Assembly: GCA_026120185.1 (NCBI GenBank)
Contig: JANUWF010003366.1
Location: 2,170,001 to 2,234,000 of the forward strand
Direction of reading: 5' to 3'
DNA from: Voacanga thouarsii
Taxonomy: Eukaryota; Streptophyta; Magnoliopsida; Gentianales; Apocynaceae
DNA length: 64,000 nucleotides
Made by a program: the position numbers and the translations under genes. The notes under the pieces were generated by a model. That model was not told the DNA's origin, did not search any database, and worked only from the letters and a program-made list of their open reading frames with translations. This document shows, piece after piece, positions 47,022 through 58,801 of this stretch (position 1 is the stretch's first letter; each line of letters opens with the position of its first letter).

Positions 47022-48860
47022 CTTTTCCTTAGCTTTTGAACATGATTTTGTGTGATAATGAATGGATTTTACTCATATTGTGTTCTCTTATGTTTTTAGG
47101 TCATATTAATAAAAAATGAGTAGAACAAGGACTAAAATGATGCATTCTCACATTAAGATTGATTGCCGGCTATTTGGAGGCATTTGTAACAAGTTTCAGA
47201 GTTGAACATGCAAGCATGGCTTGATGCACAACCATACATTAAGTCATGCAAAACAGAGGAGATTCCAGTAGCTATGCATGGCTTGATGCACAACTATAGA
47301 TTAAGTTATGCAAGATAGAGGAGATTCTAGGAGCTATGAACAGCATGATGCATGCCTGTGCATCATGCTGTGCAAAATAGAGGATTTTAATAGCTCCTAT
47401 AAGTTTGAAAAAACTAAAGGAAATTGACACTCTACAAAATGCACGACCAAGTGCATGGCCTTGCGCCATCCCGTGCAGGGTGCACGGCCTGTGCGTAATC
47501 TTGTGCCACCATCGAGAAGAATTTGGTAAAAATTGTGCATTACTTCCATGCACGCTTGTGCTTACAAGTCGTGCAGTCATCCTGAAGAGTTTAGAAAGTC
47601 CTAAATTGATTTAATGGTAGTCTAAACTTCCCAAATCCAATTAAGAATAATTTAAGGACTCTATATAAAGGTGATAGACGTCCAAATTCAGAAGACACTT
47701 CACTAATTCATCACAAAACATAATTCTTTTGGAAAAAAGCATCAAAGGAGAACAAGAGGGGGAGAAGAAGTCAAGGGTGCAAAAAAAAAAAAAAAAAATA
47801 CAATTATAGGCTTCTAAAGTTCTATCTTTCAATCTTTCTTTTGTTCTTTCTTGTTTCCATGTTTTAAAGTTCGTAGTTTCATTTGTATTCAAACAATTGA
47901 GATTTTATTCATGTTTTTTAAGGTGATGTTTAGTTATTGATTTTGATACTTTGATATTATATCTCTGATGATGTTAAGATTACCTTTTGAGTATTTATGT
48001 AATTCTAATTTTCTTTTCTTGCTAATCATGTTGAGTTTCTTGTGTTTGGCTAACATATTTGACTTGCATAAATGAATTACTAAGTTAATTGATCTTTTAA
48101 TGAATTATTTAAGTAGCATATATTAGTTTAACTAAGTTGAAGTTGATTTCTTAATTAGGTTAATAGGGAACTGTGTTATCTAAATTTTGCATAATTGAAG
48201 TTGATTGTTATGTATGATTTGATAATAGTGATGCCTTGATATGTTTATCAACTTTATTATTAATTCATGATAATTGATTGATTGAAGTATTTATGTCTTT
48301 AAGAAAAGATTGATCAATTAGGAGTGAATGAGTAATGAGTTTAGGGATTGATTGGAGGTTTTGAGCAAAAATGAATCACTTTAGCAAGGACAGGGATTCC
48401 TGGTATTAAGCATGAATTCTAAAACCATTTACTCAAAGTAATCAATTAAATGGTAAGTGTTATAACTGAATTTCATTACATATGCCTAAGAACTTGATGA
48501 TTTCTTAATTGGTCTTGAAGTTTCCTACTTTTCTTGTTTCCTATTTTATTTCTTGTTTCTTAATTTGTTTAGGATTAGTTTTAGATAGTTTCCTAATTTG
48601 ATTTTCCCATTTATTTATATATACTTGTAAATAATATAGTATTAGAATAAATTAGATTAGGTGTTCACAAGATGAATTCATATGAATGAAGTTGATTATG
48701 TTTTCTTATAGAGTATACTTCTCTTGTTTCTTGTAGGATCGATACCTTACTTGCTACTATACTATGCTATATTTTTAGGAATATGGTTTAAAATTTGTTG
48801 GTACATGACAACTGCATTTTAGATAGCTTGTATTTTTTATGTCATACTCCATATCATACA
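47000..48860 (+). repeat. LTR of a Tat/Athila-like gypsy element (start unknown)
   Basis: Sequence leading up to a tRNA-Asp-type primer site at 48867. It has a TATATAAAGG promoter-like box near 47660 and ends in CATACA at 48860. The left border is not defined. Tandem repeats at 47215-47400 lie upstream of the TATA-like box, in the likely U3 region. Only a short stretch of internal sequence follows before another element begins near 48995. Confidence 0.55.
47215..47400. repeat. three tandem 62-bp repeats
   Basis: Units 47215-47276 and 47277-47338 are close copies starting CATGGCTTGATGCACAAC. The third, 47339-47400, is diverged and contains a palindrome (CAGCATGATGCA...TGCATCATGCTG). GTGCA/TGCAC words recur on to 47570. 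Confidence 0.88.
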
Positions 48861-48866
48861 AATTTT

Positions 48867-48884
48867 TGGCGCCGTTGTCGGGAA
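48867..48884 (+). other. tRNA-Asp-type primer-binding site
   Basis: TGGCGCCGTTGTCGGGAA lies after a 6-base AATTTT spacer from the LTR end at 48860. It matches the Athila/Tat site with one change. Confidence 0.85.
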
Positions 48885-48994
48885 ACAAAAGAAAATTTTG
48901 ATCTTTTTCATTCTATGATTGATTTTTGTGATACTTGATTTTAATTAGTTCTTTTGGTGCCAAAATGTTTCTCTTTACTTTTTAACTTTACCTT

Positions 48995-50288
48995 TTGAAA
49001 AACCTTAAGAGGGGTGAATAAGGTTTTTGGCAAACAATAGTAGATTAAAAAAAAATTGATCTCTTTAAAAGTTCGAACAAAGTAGTGGATATGGTTTGCA
49101 GCTTTACAATTTCAAGAGTTCGGATATATGTCTATTAAATCAACACAAAACGATAAGAAATGGTTATGAACTAAAGATAGGTAGTTGAGATGTCAAGGAC
49201 AAGTTTAAATCAGAATGCGAAGGTCATAAATGAGTGTTTGATTTCAGAAGATAAGATATAGCATTTAAGATATGAAAATAGTGAGAAGTGCAGTTAAAAA
49301 TTTTGGCGAAATAGCTCTAGAATATATAGTGGTTCGATCCTCAAATGGTCTATATCTACTGCCTTAAGTTTTCACTTAAGGATTTTAACACCACTCACTA
49401 GAAACCTTTTCCCAACTTAATGGTGGTAGGTGACACCAATCTTACACAAAAGGATTACCAACCTTGGCTTTACACTCAACTTCTTTAATCACAACAATTA
49501 AGGCTCATCTCAATTGGGTTTTACCTTCTCAACCTTGATACAAGTTAGAATGAAGGAAAGTTTACAGAAATAGCTCACAAGTTTGAGCAGATTGCAAACA
49601 GATGGGAACCAACACCTTTTTACCTTTTAAACAATTTAATTTCACTTTTGAAGTATAAATGAAAAGGGAGATTTTTGTATTTTAAAGTGTAACAGTGTTT
49701 CTGAGAAATATAGCACAAAATCTGCTTCAAAATCGAGTTTTGAAAACTTTTATAGGAACAAAAAATAAGACAGCAATGGCTAGTTTTTCACTGTCAGATT
49801 TTCTAGAGTTTTGAACTTAAGAATCAGAAGAAAGTGCATTCAAAAGGTGAGTCCAAAACGGTATCTTTTTAGGCAAAAACATTTAGACACTATTACAGAG
49901 TTTTGGACGAAACTTTTGGATACAGAGTCTAACTAAACTACTTAATCCAAACATTTGAAAGCTTACTCTTTGAAATTATTTTATTTGTGTGCTTCAAGGT
50001 AGAAATAAACTGAATTATAAGATAAAGGACAGGAATTTATACATAATACCTTGATAAATGATTCATAGTCTAAAGTTATTTCACAAGGACTTTATGATTT
50101 TGCAAGTTCTTGAATTGAAGATATATTTGATTTGGATTCCTTTGCTCAAGAGTTGCTTGGCAGTCTCATTTGCATGCCTTTGGAAGAGCTGAGGTCAAAC
50201 ATGTCCTATCATATATGAGTTACACAAGTTAATCATCATCAATGTTTGTCATAAGTCAAAATGCAGGAGAATGCCCTTAGGGATAACA
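48995..50288 (-). repeat. LTR of a SIRE/Maximus-like copia element
   Basis: On the minus strand a polypurine tract AAAAAGAGGGAGA is followed by TGTTATCCCTAAGGGCATTC and GACTTATGACAAACATTGAT, which I know from SIRE-like LTR starts. The far end lies near the TATTCACCCCTCTTAAGG stretch at 49003-49020. About 1.3 kb; no coding content. Confidence 0.6.
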
Positions 50289-50290
50289 AT

Positions 50291-50304
50291 CTCCCTCTTT
50301 TTGA
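50291..50304 (-). other. polypurine tract of the SIRE-like element
   Basis: Minus strand CAAAAAGAGGGAGA directly before the LTR. GTCATCACT upstream of it is typical for the SIRE lineage. Confidence 0.65.
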
Positions 50305-50945
50305 GTGATGACAAACTTGAAGGAATTGTGATATAAAAACAATGAATGTATAGTACGTACATGTTAGATAGAGAGAAATAAGAATAATTTTAACAGAAAA
50401 ACATTTTCTCATTATAGGACTCAAGGAGTGCTTATGAGATTAAGATAAGAAAAATTTAAGCATGTACTCATAAACATGGCTCAATGAGTAAATGACCCAA
50501 CCTACCTCCATATCCTCCTTCTTTCTATTAAATGACTATTTCACAAGGAAATAGCCGCATAGTAGTCATACAAAAAAAAAAAAAAATGTATAGATATGTA
50601 CATACGGAGGTTTAGATGATAGATCACAAAAAGCAATACTCCTCCTATATATATGCATATATGAACAATTGTTAGAAAGATGCTAACTATGAAGTGCGCT
50701 TGAAAATAAGACTAGATTACAAAATTTTAGACTTAAAAAATGTGCATCCAAAATAGGATAAAATGAGGCAGAAGCTAGCTTCTTTAAAAAGTCATTTTTG
50801 GATTGGTATTTTGAATTGAAGAAATATGGGTCCAAATCTCTCTTGGATTAACATATACTATCACAAGGCTACCTTCCTACTAGGCCTATTCATCATTCAT
50901 GACTTCAATGAAAATAAGAACATAGAAATCCTATTCACCATAGGT
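50305..50945 (-). other. internal 3' region of the SIRE-like element
   Basis: Noncoding on both strands as far as I can see. Interrupted at 50950 by the solo LTR; it resumes after 52879. Confidence 0.45.
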
Positions 50946-50950
50946 GTCAT

Positions 50951-52874
50951 TGTTAGTGTTGTGCCCTAGAGGCAATCACTTGTACATTGTATATGACATA
51001 TTTTATTTTAATAAAAGGCATTATTTATCTTACAATTTCTTTTGTTTACTTTAAGTAATATAACTGTTCGATAAAGTCCCTAGTACAATACTGTGTTAAG
51101 GAAATCATGATAGAGATCATGATATGAGATTCTTACTACACTAGATGGTGTTAGTACTTAAATAATCTATAGTTGTAGTATTAATGAGACAGGACATCAT
51201 TAATGCGTTAAGACTAGCATGTGTTAGACTTCCTGATTCGATCAGGCGGTGGTTCTCATAACCGTGAGTATTGAGATACTCAAAGTTAACACATGGATGC
51301 TTGTTAATAGAACAAGTTTATTGGATGACCTAGCTTTGAGATAATCACATAGATAACTATTTAGTGCCAGTGATATAATCTCAATATAGCAAACGTGCAA
51401 GTATCCTTACACTTGAGATCTCCAAGGTACTTTGTTTGCTGAGTCTTGTGCCTTGATTCCAATCTCCGGAGCTCGATCGAAGGCCGCCTATGAGATGGAT
51501 ATTGGGTACATTGTGTGGTAAATAAAAGTAGTTGAGAGGGTCAATAAAGGATTCACCACTTTTAATAGTAGGGGCGAATATCTCACGGCTACTTGTAGGA
51601 ATTACTACTCATAAGTCCTTGGCCAATATGTATGTGTATTAGAAAGGGTTCCAATTGAAACACATTGAGAGTAGTGGGTTCCTTGTACAAGTATAATAAT
51701 ATTCGGGCTAGAATTAATATATATTTTGGAGGGAGTTGGCACTAATTCCGTACTCCAAACCGAATGAGATATTGTATGGTGAAATGAGTTAATTGCACTG
51801 TAATTTGTTATTGAAGGGTTCATGTCAAGCCACTTGACTTCTTGGACTCTTGGGTGGTCATGATGTGTTGCTAGATACCACTTATGATATGGGAATATGG
51901 GTTTATTAATTGATGAATTAATAAACCAATCCTGATTAGAATTAATAGGATTAATTCTAATTAATTAAGGATTATTAATTTCAAAGACGTTTGGATTAAT
52001 TCATGTTCGCTACCGATTGACCGGGAAACCTAGTAGGTCACACACAAAAGAGGAATATATACTCAAGATGTTATTTGATAACATAGTGGGGTTTATTACA
52101 AGAAAGAGAGGTTGATGTTGCCAAATTATAATTAGTTATAATTGATGGGCTAATTTATAATTCTGAGAACTTGATGGGTTCCAATTGCGATTGGAGAATT
52201 GTTTAGAATTCTCAGATGTGGTTTTTGTAGAGGCTTTTGGTTATATGAGATATAATTAAAGTGGTTTTATTGTTGAGTAATAAGTCATACAAAACAAACA
52301 AAAAGGGCACACATGAAGGAATGGGTGCCAATGCTCCTTTTTATCAACACACATGAAATAATGTGTGTGGGGCTATCTTCTCAAGAGAATAATAGAAATA
52401 TGACCTTCATGTTCTCTTGTACATCTCTCTCTCGTGTGGCTTCTTCCAAGAGGGAATCCAAGACTCTTCTTCTTTTTCTTTTCTCTATTTTTGCTTATGA
52501 AGTAGAACAAGAAAGAAAAACCCTAGCCACCATTGTAGTTTTCAGCTAGCACAGAAAATCTTGGTGCTTGTGTGAGATCCTCTGTGTGGATTTCTGTTAG
52601 AGATAATCACACATTGTGATTATATTGGTTGGACATACAACTCTTGTGGTGATTCTTCAAAAGGATTGCTAGATCGCGCCACAACTATCTTACTCAAAGA
52701 AGAAAAATTTTGTTTTCCACACAAACAAAGAAAGGTAAAAGTTGTTATCTTTATTTCTTTATTATATATATATATATATATATATCTTGTTTTCCATACA
52801 TATGCGGATCTTGGATGGTATCTTATTTTTATTTTTTCGCTGCGCCGTATATGATACGTATGAGATACCCAACA
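50951..52874 (+). mobile_element. solo LTR of a Ty1/copia element
   Basis: A 1924-bp LTR starting TGTTAGTGTTGTGCCCTAGA and ending GATACCCAACA. It is flanked by perfect GTCAT duplications at 50946-50950 and 52875-52879. No primer site follows the right end and no polypurine tract precedes the left end, so it is a solo LTR left by LTR-LTR recombination. The shared TGCCCTAGAG and TTGTAC words near the start link it to the LTR family of copia A/B. Confidence 0.88.
52764..52783. repeat. (AT)n microsatellite in the solo LTR
   Basis: Ten AT units near the LTR end. Confidence 0.85.
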
Positions 52875-52879
52875 GTCAT

Positions 52880-53050
52880 AACATCTAACATGCTTTAAAC
52901 ATCTATAACTCTCCTAAGACATGATGAACATACATTGATTCCCAAGAAAATTCATATAGCTTATTCATATACAACCATTCTCATGTCCTAACCCCAACCC
53001 CTTTATTCACATGCATACATTCAATCCCCCATTCATATTCTATCATTCCT
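52880..53050. other. flank of the solo LTR, no gene
   Basis: AT-rich sequence, probably the continuation of the SIRE-like internal region. The border with the next gypsy LTR is not defined. Confidence 0.35.
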
Positions 53051-53188
53051 ATTAACATCTAAGAGTGATGGATTTAGAATAAAAAAGGAGGATTAAGGGA
53101 AAAAAAATACTTGATTGTCGATTACTTCGATGAAGACTAAAGAAGGTCCACGTGCGATTGAGAGTCTTGAGTTGTCCAAGGGAAAAAC

Positions 53189-53222
53189 AACCATGGTTGT
53201 TGATCAACCATGGTTGTTGATC
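53189..53222. repeat. two tandem 17-bp palindromic units
   Basis: AACCATGGTTGTTGATC occurs twice in a row, followed by a third start AACCAT. Each unit holds the palindrome AACCATGGTT, and the joint makes TTGATCAA. Confidence 0.9.
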
Positions 53223-53231
53223 AACCATTTT

Positions 53232-53234
<3 letters not shown>

Positions 53235-53290
<56 letters not shown>
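53235..53290. repeat. (AG)n microsatellite
   Basis: About 28 uninterrupted AG units, right after the 17-bp palindromic repeats. Confidence 0.95.
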
Positions 53291-53291
<1 letters not shown>

Positions 53292-55184
53292 ATTAGTATG
53301 GTACATTGAAGGTTGAATGGAAGAGGATGAAAAAATAAATTGTTCTTGGTTTACCTTGATGATGTTCTTGAGACTTTGAAGAAAAAAAACTGGTTTTTGA
53401 TCCGATTGAAATTTCTTGTTTGCGAGATTTTGTGTTATAAATACCAGAATGAACACTAGGGATTATATAGGAGTAATTTTGGAGTATTTGAAAGTGATTG
53501 AAGGTGTTTAGGGTAGGTTTTGGCTTGAAGAAATGTAGTGTGTGTTCTTGGTATTCTTGATAAAAATTGAGAGAATTTGAGAGAGAAGCTGCACGAAATC
53601 TGGAATGGTGTTGGCCGAATGGTTTAGGGTAATTAGGAGTTTTGGTTTTTGGCTAGAGAGGAAGAGAATAATCTGATTTTGTTTGAAATTCAAATTGAGG
53701 AAATTGTAGAGTTGTTTGAGGTAGAGGATAAGCTAATGGTATTTGATTGATGGAGGTTTCTGAGCTCTTCAATGGTGTCGGCAGGACTAGTTAACTTTGC
53801 TGAAATGAATGAAGGCTGTTTAGGCCTTATTGCTGGCCAAAATGCAGTGTTTAATGGAAGAGGAATTTCTGGTTTAGTAGCTTAATACAAGAGTGGTTTA
53901 AGGAAGCAAAATTCTGGGATTTTTTGAAGTTCAAATGTGTTTTGAATAGAGTAATCTTAGGAGATTTTTGAGGTGTGATTATGGAGTCCAAGTACTCAAG
54001 TTATGTGTAGAGGTTAATGGTGTTCAGTCCATGGCTGAATAAGGTCCATTTTGCAAAGGTTTGAAGGTGGTTTTTCGGTCTAGGCCTAAGGAGATAAGGC
54101 TGGGAATTTTCTGGTTTCAAGGTGTTCAATGCTTCGAAGGTTTACTAAATTTTCTGTGTAGAATTTTTGCATTTCTTCAGCCTAATTTGCAGAGGGTTTT
54201 AAAGGGTGTTTAAGGGTCTTTTAAGGTTGATTTCCAGCTTTCTTTTTGGAGAAAAAGCAGAGGAGTTTTTCTGGATTGGTGACAAGAAAAACAGCTTCAA
54301 TTTCAGCTTGGTGTGCAGCGAAACTGAGCAGGATTTTTTTCTTGTTTTGTGCAGTCTTTTGCAGTCTGAATTTTGCACAGAAATTTTGGTCTTCAGCTAC
54401 ATGAATTGGTCATTTTTCTGGCAGCAAATGAGCAAGGATACTGATTGAATTTTTTGAAAGCTAGACTGCTCAAAATTCTGAAAAATTTTCAGGCTTTCTT
54501 CATTGAAATCATGAATGCTATGAAGATGAGTTTAAAGGTTCTACCATGGTGATTAATTTTCCTTGGGGACCCTTCCTAACTTCTCTTCTATTTTTGGTCT
54601 ACCCTCTAACTTCCAAGATTAATTTTTAAAATTCAAGGCTAAGAAATCATCATAGAATTTTCTGGAATTAAAAGATGAGACTTGATGAATTTTAAATAAT
54701 TTAAATGATGAAGATGTTAGGACAAAGCTAGAGGTAATAACAAGGACAAGAATTCCTCTAGAATTATTTTTAGGACATGATTATATGATTAAGATATTCT
54801 CTTTATGTCTCCCCTAAGACAACATTCCTATCTTTAGGGAATGTAAGAAAAATAAAAATTCAAACACAACTAAGATAATCATGAATAAAACGTAAGTGAT
54901 GGGATTTGAACTCATGACTTTAGAGACTAATTCACAAAGCTCTAACCACTTAACTACACTAACTCTTGTTCTTATTTTCTCACCCAAATATTCTTCTTAT
55001 TTAAACCTCCAGCAAAATTACTATTTTACCCTTCCTACTCAATAAGCATAACTAAGCCTTTTAACCTATAAATCATAATTCTAAAGCACATAAAATTATT
55101 TGAAAACATATATTTTTATGCAGAATAATATGATATGCATCCCGACCCCCTTACTCTAAGGTTAGCTTTAGATGGGGTTTCACA
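53291..55184 (-). repeat. LTR of the minus-strand chromovirus fragment
   Basis: It starts at 55184 on the minus strand with TGTGAAACCCCATC, right after the polypurine tract. Its interior has a TATATAATCCC promoter-like box near 53462 on the minus strand. No complete protein frame is seen. The 3' border is not resolved and may extend into the (AG)n tract. Confidence 0.6.
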
Positions 55185-55196
55185 TCCTCCCCTCTT
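55185..55196 (-). other. polypurine tract of the minus-strand chromovirus fragment
   Basis: AAAGAGGGGAGGA-type run on the minus strand between the polyprotein end and the LTR. Confidence 0.75.
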
Positions 55197-55287
55197 TAGT
55201 AGAATTTCATCTCAAAATTCAGGCATACCTTTATTTCAGATCGGGATACCTCTACTTTACTCACTCTTCTGTTTCCCACGTGGCATC

Positions 55288-56013
55288 TCACATGCCATGT
55301 TGCTCCCACTGCACCTTTACCATCGGAATCTGCTTGTTCCGGAGAGTCTTGATACTTCGGTCTAATATTTTCACGGGTTTCTCCACATAGCTCAAGTCGG
55401 GTTGCAATACTAATGGCTCATCATTCAAAACATGTCCGGGATCGGCATTGTACCTCTTTAGCTGAGACACATGAAATACGTCGTGTGTCCCCGTCAACCC
55501 ATCCGGCAAATCCAATCGGTACGCCACCGGCCTAATTCTCTCCTTGATCGAAAACGGTCCCAAATACCTCAGATTCAGCTTTTCACCTTTCGGATGCTTC
55601 AGAATTCCTCTATTTGGTGTCAATCTTAGGAACACACTGTCTCCCACCTGAAATTCTAACTCTCTCCACCTATTATCCGCATAGTTTTTTTGTCGGCTCT
55701 GGGCTGCTTTCAATCTTTCCCTGATTAGCTTGACCTTGTCCAACAGTTCCTGAATACAGACTTCTCCCGACTTGTTTACGTGGCCGTCCACCGACCAACT
55801 CCAGTACAACGGTACTTAACACTTACGTCCATACAATGCTTCATACAGAGCCATTCCAATCGAAGACTGATAGTTGTTATTGTATGCCAACTCTGCATAC
55901 GGTACACATTTGATCCACTTATCTCCAAAATCCAATACACAGGCCCTCAGCATGTCCTCTAATACCTGAATAACCTTTTCTGACTGTCCATTGATTTGCA
56001 GATGCGCCGTCAC
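55288..56013 (-). pseudogene. gypsy integrase C-terminal half and polyprotein tail
   Basis: The minus strand reads the end of the integrase core ([47 protein letters not shown]), a frame change near 55810, then RQKNYADNRWRELEFQVGD, VFLRLTPNRG, LRYLGPFSI, YRLDLPDGL, HDVFHVSQLKRY and the KTLRNKQIPMVKVQWEQHG tail. This is a chromovirus-type integrase C-terminus. The N-terminal zinc finger and first catalytic residues are missing beyond the junction at 56013. Confidence 0.92.
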
Positions 56014-56715
56014 GGAGAGTCAAAGTTTCTTGGGATTGGCCGGCTACTATAGGAGGATTATTAAGGGATTTTCAACACTAGCATCGCCTATGACCCGACT
56101 GCTGAGAAAGGACGTACCCTTTGTTTGGAATGAAAAATGTGAAAAGAGTTTCCAAGAGCTGAAGCGGAGATTAATGACAGAGCCTGTGTTGAGTTTGCCA
56201 GAGGAAGATAAGCTTTACGCGCTATATACTGATGCTTCAAAGGAAGGTTTGGGGGTAGTTTTAATGCAAGATAGGAAGGTAATCGCCTATACTTATCAGA
56301 AGTTGAGGCCACACGAAGTCAATTATCCCACTCATGATCTAGAGCTGGCTGCCATTGTGTTCACTTTAAAGAAATGGCGGCACTACTTGTATGGAGTAGA
56401 ATATGAAGTGTTCACTGATCACAAGAGCTTGAAGTACATCTTCACCTAGAAAGACTTGAATTTGAGGTAACGAAGATGGATGAAATTTTTAGAAGAGTAC
56501 CATTGTCCTATCAACTACCACCTCGAGAAGGCCAACGTCGTTGCTGATGCCCTGAGTCGGAAAGTCAAAATGGCCAGGCTAAGAGTGCAGGAGGTTCAAG
56601 CGGTTCAGGATGTGTTGGATAGAAGAGTAGAAGTGCAAGATGAGAGGATTATTATTAGCAACTTGAAGTTGATACCAGATCTAAGGCGAGTACTTCTCAA
56701 AGTTCTCTTAAGCTA
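55999..56715 (+). pseudogene. gypsy RT thumb and RNase H fragment, inverted partner
   Basis: Plus-strand frame with [37 protein letters not shown], the RNase H start [56 protein letters not shown], a stop at 56447-56449, then WMKFLEEYHCPINYHLEKAN and VVADALSRK. These are standard Ty3/gypsy RT-RNase H motifs. The palm with its catalytic Asp pair is missing at the left, and integrase is missing at the right. Confidence 0.92.
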
Positions 56716-58801
56716 AACAAAAACCAGAAATTTTCCCTTCTTCCCACCTTATTTTCGGCCACTATTCACACACACACACACACACATACACACACGCATT
56801 TACGAAAATTCCAACAGTCTTGTCCTCCAATTTTCTCTTGTTTTAGCTAAAACAACAACACCAAAAATCCATTATCCCTCTTCTCCAATTTTGGCTAACA
56901 CAAGAACCAAAAGGCAGCTTCTTTTCTCATTTTTTCCTCACTTATTTTGGCTACAATAACAACCAAAAAACAGCCATAAAAAACCTCCCAAAACCTTTGC
57001 TCAATTTCGGCCAAATCAAGAAGACCAAAAGCTGTCATTTTTCCTTCTTATGATGAAGAGTCCAAAACAAGAACAACTTTTCCCAAACCCTAAAATACCT
57101 TAACCTAATCTATTCCCTTCATCAAACCAGCCTCAATCAAACCCTAAACACCCTATACTACTCAAGAATTCAAGCCGCCACTCTCTCTAAGGATTTCGTC
57201 CTTAGCAACCTCCAAGCATCTCCAGACTTGAAATCTAAACCTAAGGTGAGTAACCTTTCAAACCCTTTTAACTTTTATTCAAATAATCTTCTTCTTTTCT
57301 CCTCAATATTGATTATCAAGGGGGCTAATCCTTGTCCCCTTTTATTAGAGATTTTCGAACAAGAAGGCCAAGAGCATCACAATTAACATTTCTTCCTCAA
57401 GTGAACCCAAGCAACCACAAAATGAGCCACCTTTGCTCTTATTGTGTGTCATCAAGAGGTATTCTTGGTCTCGATCCCCTTATTACTTAAATAAGATTAC
57501 TTTTATGGTGGTGTTGTCATGCATGGAGGCTAGATGAAAGCATGAATATACTATATTGATGAGTTTGAGAATTCAATGGAATGAACTAGGTATGTATGTC
57601 TTTGATCATGATTGAATATTGCTATGAAGGTCTAGATATGCAACATATTGGTTAAAGATGAGATCTTTGAATACAAATAGGGTTATTATATGAAGTTTAT
57701 GGTAGACAAATATTAGAAGTCCTTGTATTGATGATGAGATTCGATTATATGCCTGCCATGATGAGATGCATGATCATGGGAAGCTATATCGATGAGCTAA
57801 TAAATTAGTCTACCTAGATGCCATGGATGAATTAGATGATTAATATGATCATAGGGATTCATGATGCATGAAAAGATCAGTGGATTCATATCTAGTTTCT
57901 AATTATAGAAACATTGATTTTAGATAAGGAAGAAAGTAAAAAAGAGATCAAGCATTGCTTTGGTTGATTATTGAGAATATCCAAGTAAGTCCCTGTATAA
58001 CTGTTTTACTAAATATTACATGTTTGCATGTATTTTTGTACCATGATATTTGAAATGGTGTTAATATGATGATTGGAACATTTGTTGAATATAATGAATT
58101 GTACTGTGGTATTTTGATACTCGGTTTAAGAACGTGGTTATTTTATTCTCTCAATTTCTTTTCTTTATTACTAAATGTTTTGGAAAATTTATTGTGAAAA
58201 ATCACTTTTTACAAAGACAAAGTAATCAATGATTGTGAAAACAAGGGAAATGATTCTGCCCCTAAATAGAAAGTGTTGAGTATTCAGCGAGGGTAGACTA
58301 GTAGTGCTAGTCTTGAAGAGTTAGAGTGAGTCTTCTGGCAGGAGGCCACCTCCAGAAGATGAACTCAACTTGGAGAGGTGATAATTCTACTTAGCCAGGC
58401 CAGTCCGAGCTAGTATATTGGTCCATGTGGACTTTATTTATCTGGGTTGGACAACTAGTGTGTTGGGTGTAGAGGTGGAGGAGTATTTCACCCTAGTGGG
58501 AGGATCCCTCGCTGTCCATTGTTGAAAGGTTACATTGGGACACTATCATGGTGGTAACTATGATATGGATTGTGATACTATTGTTTGAATCATTGCTAAT
58601 CCCTATATAATGAAGTTATAATTATGATGAGATTATGATTTATTGAGAACTGCTTTAGATATGATGAGTAATGCTCCTTTATGATTATGATGAGATGATG
58701 ATTTATTGAGAATTGCTTTGGAGATGATGAGCGATGTTTTTTGGAATAATTGTTTATTGATGAAAAGTCTTGCAAACATGATTTTGTGGTTTTGATAAGC
58801 C
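56716..58801 (+). repeat. partial gypsy LTR, plus strand
   Basis: No gene. From about 58270 (GAGTATTCAGCGAGGGTAGA, then GACTAGTAGTGCTAGTC, GGAGGCCACCTCC and GGTCCATGTGGAC) it resembles the segment at 26025-26180 in the chromovirus LTR, so this is a related chromovirus LTR. It is cut at 58801 by the LTR of copia B. Confidence 0.65.
56768..56795. repeat. (AC)n microsatellite
   Basis: About 14 CA units with one TA interruption. Confidence 0.88.

Larger units (their letters stand above)
53050..56013 (-). mobile_element. minus-strand gypsy chromovirus 3' fragment (integrase to LTR)
   Basis: Reads integrase C-terminal half, polyprotein tail, polypurine tract and LTR, all on the minus strand. It ends abruptly at about 56013, where a plus-strand piece of a similar element begins. 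The left end of the LTR (about 53050) is a guess. Confidence 0.75.

Noticed and set aside
47272..47614. Frames of 69 to 102 codons on both strands
   Set aside because: They arise from the 62-bp tandem repeats and TGCAC-rich LTR sequence; no domain and no start context.
54206..54448. 80-codon plus-strand frame starting MFKGLLRLISS
   Set aside because: It lies antisense inside the LTR of the minus-strand chromovirus and has no recognisable domain.
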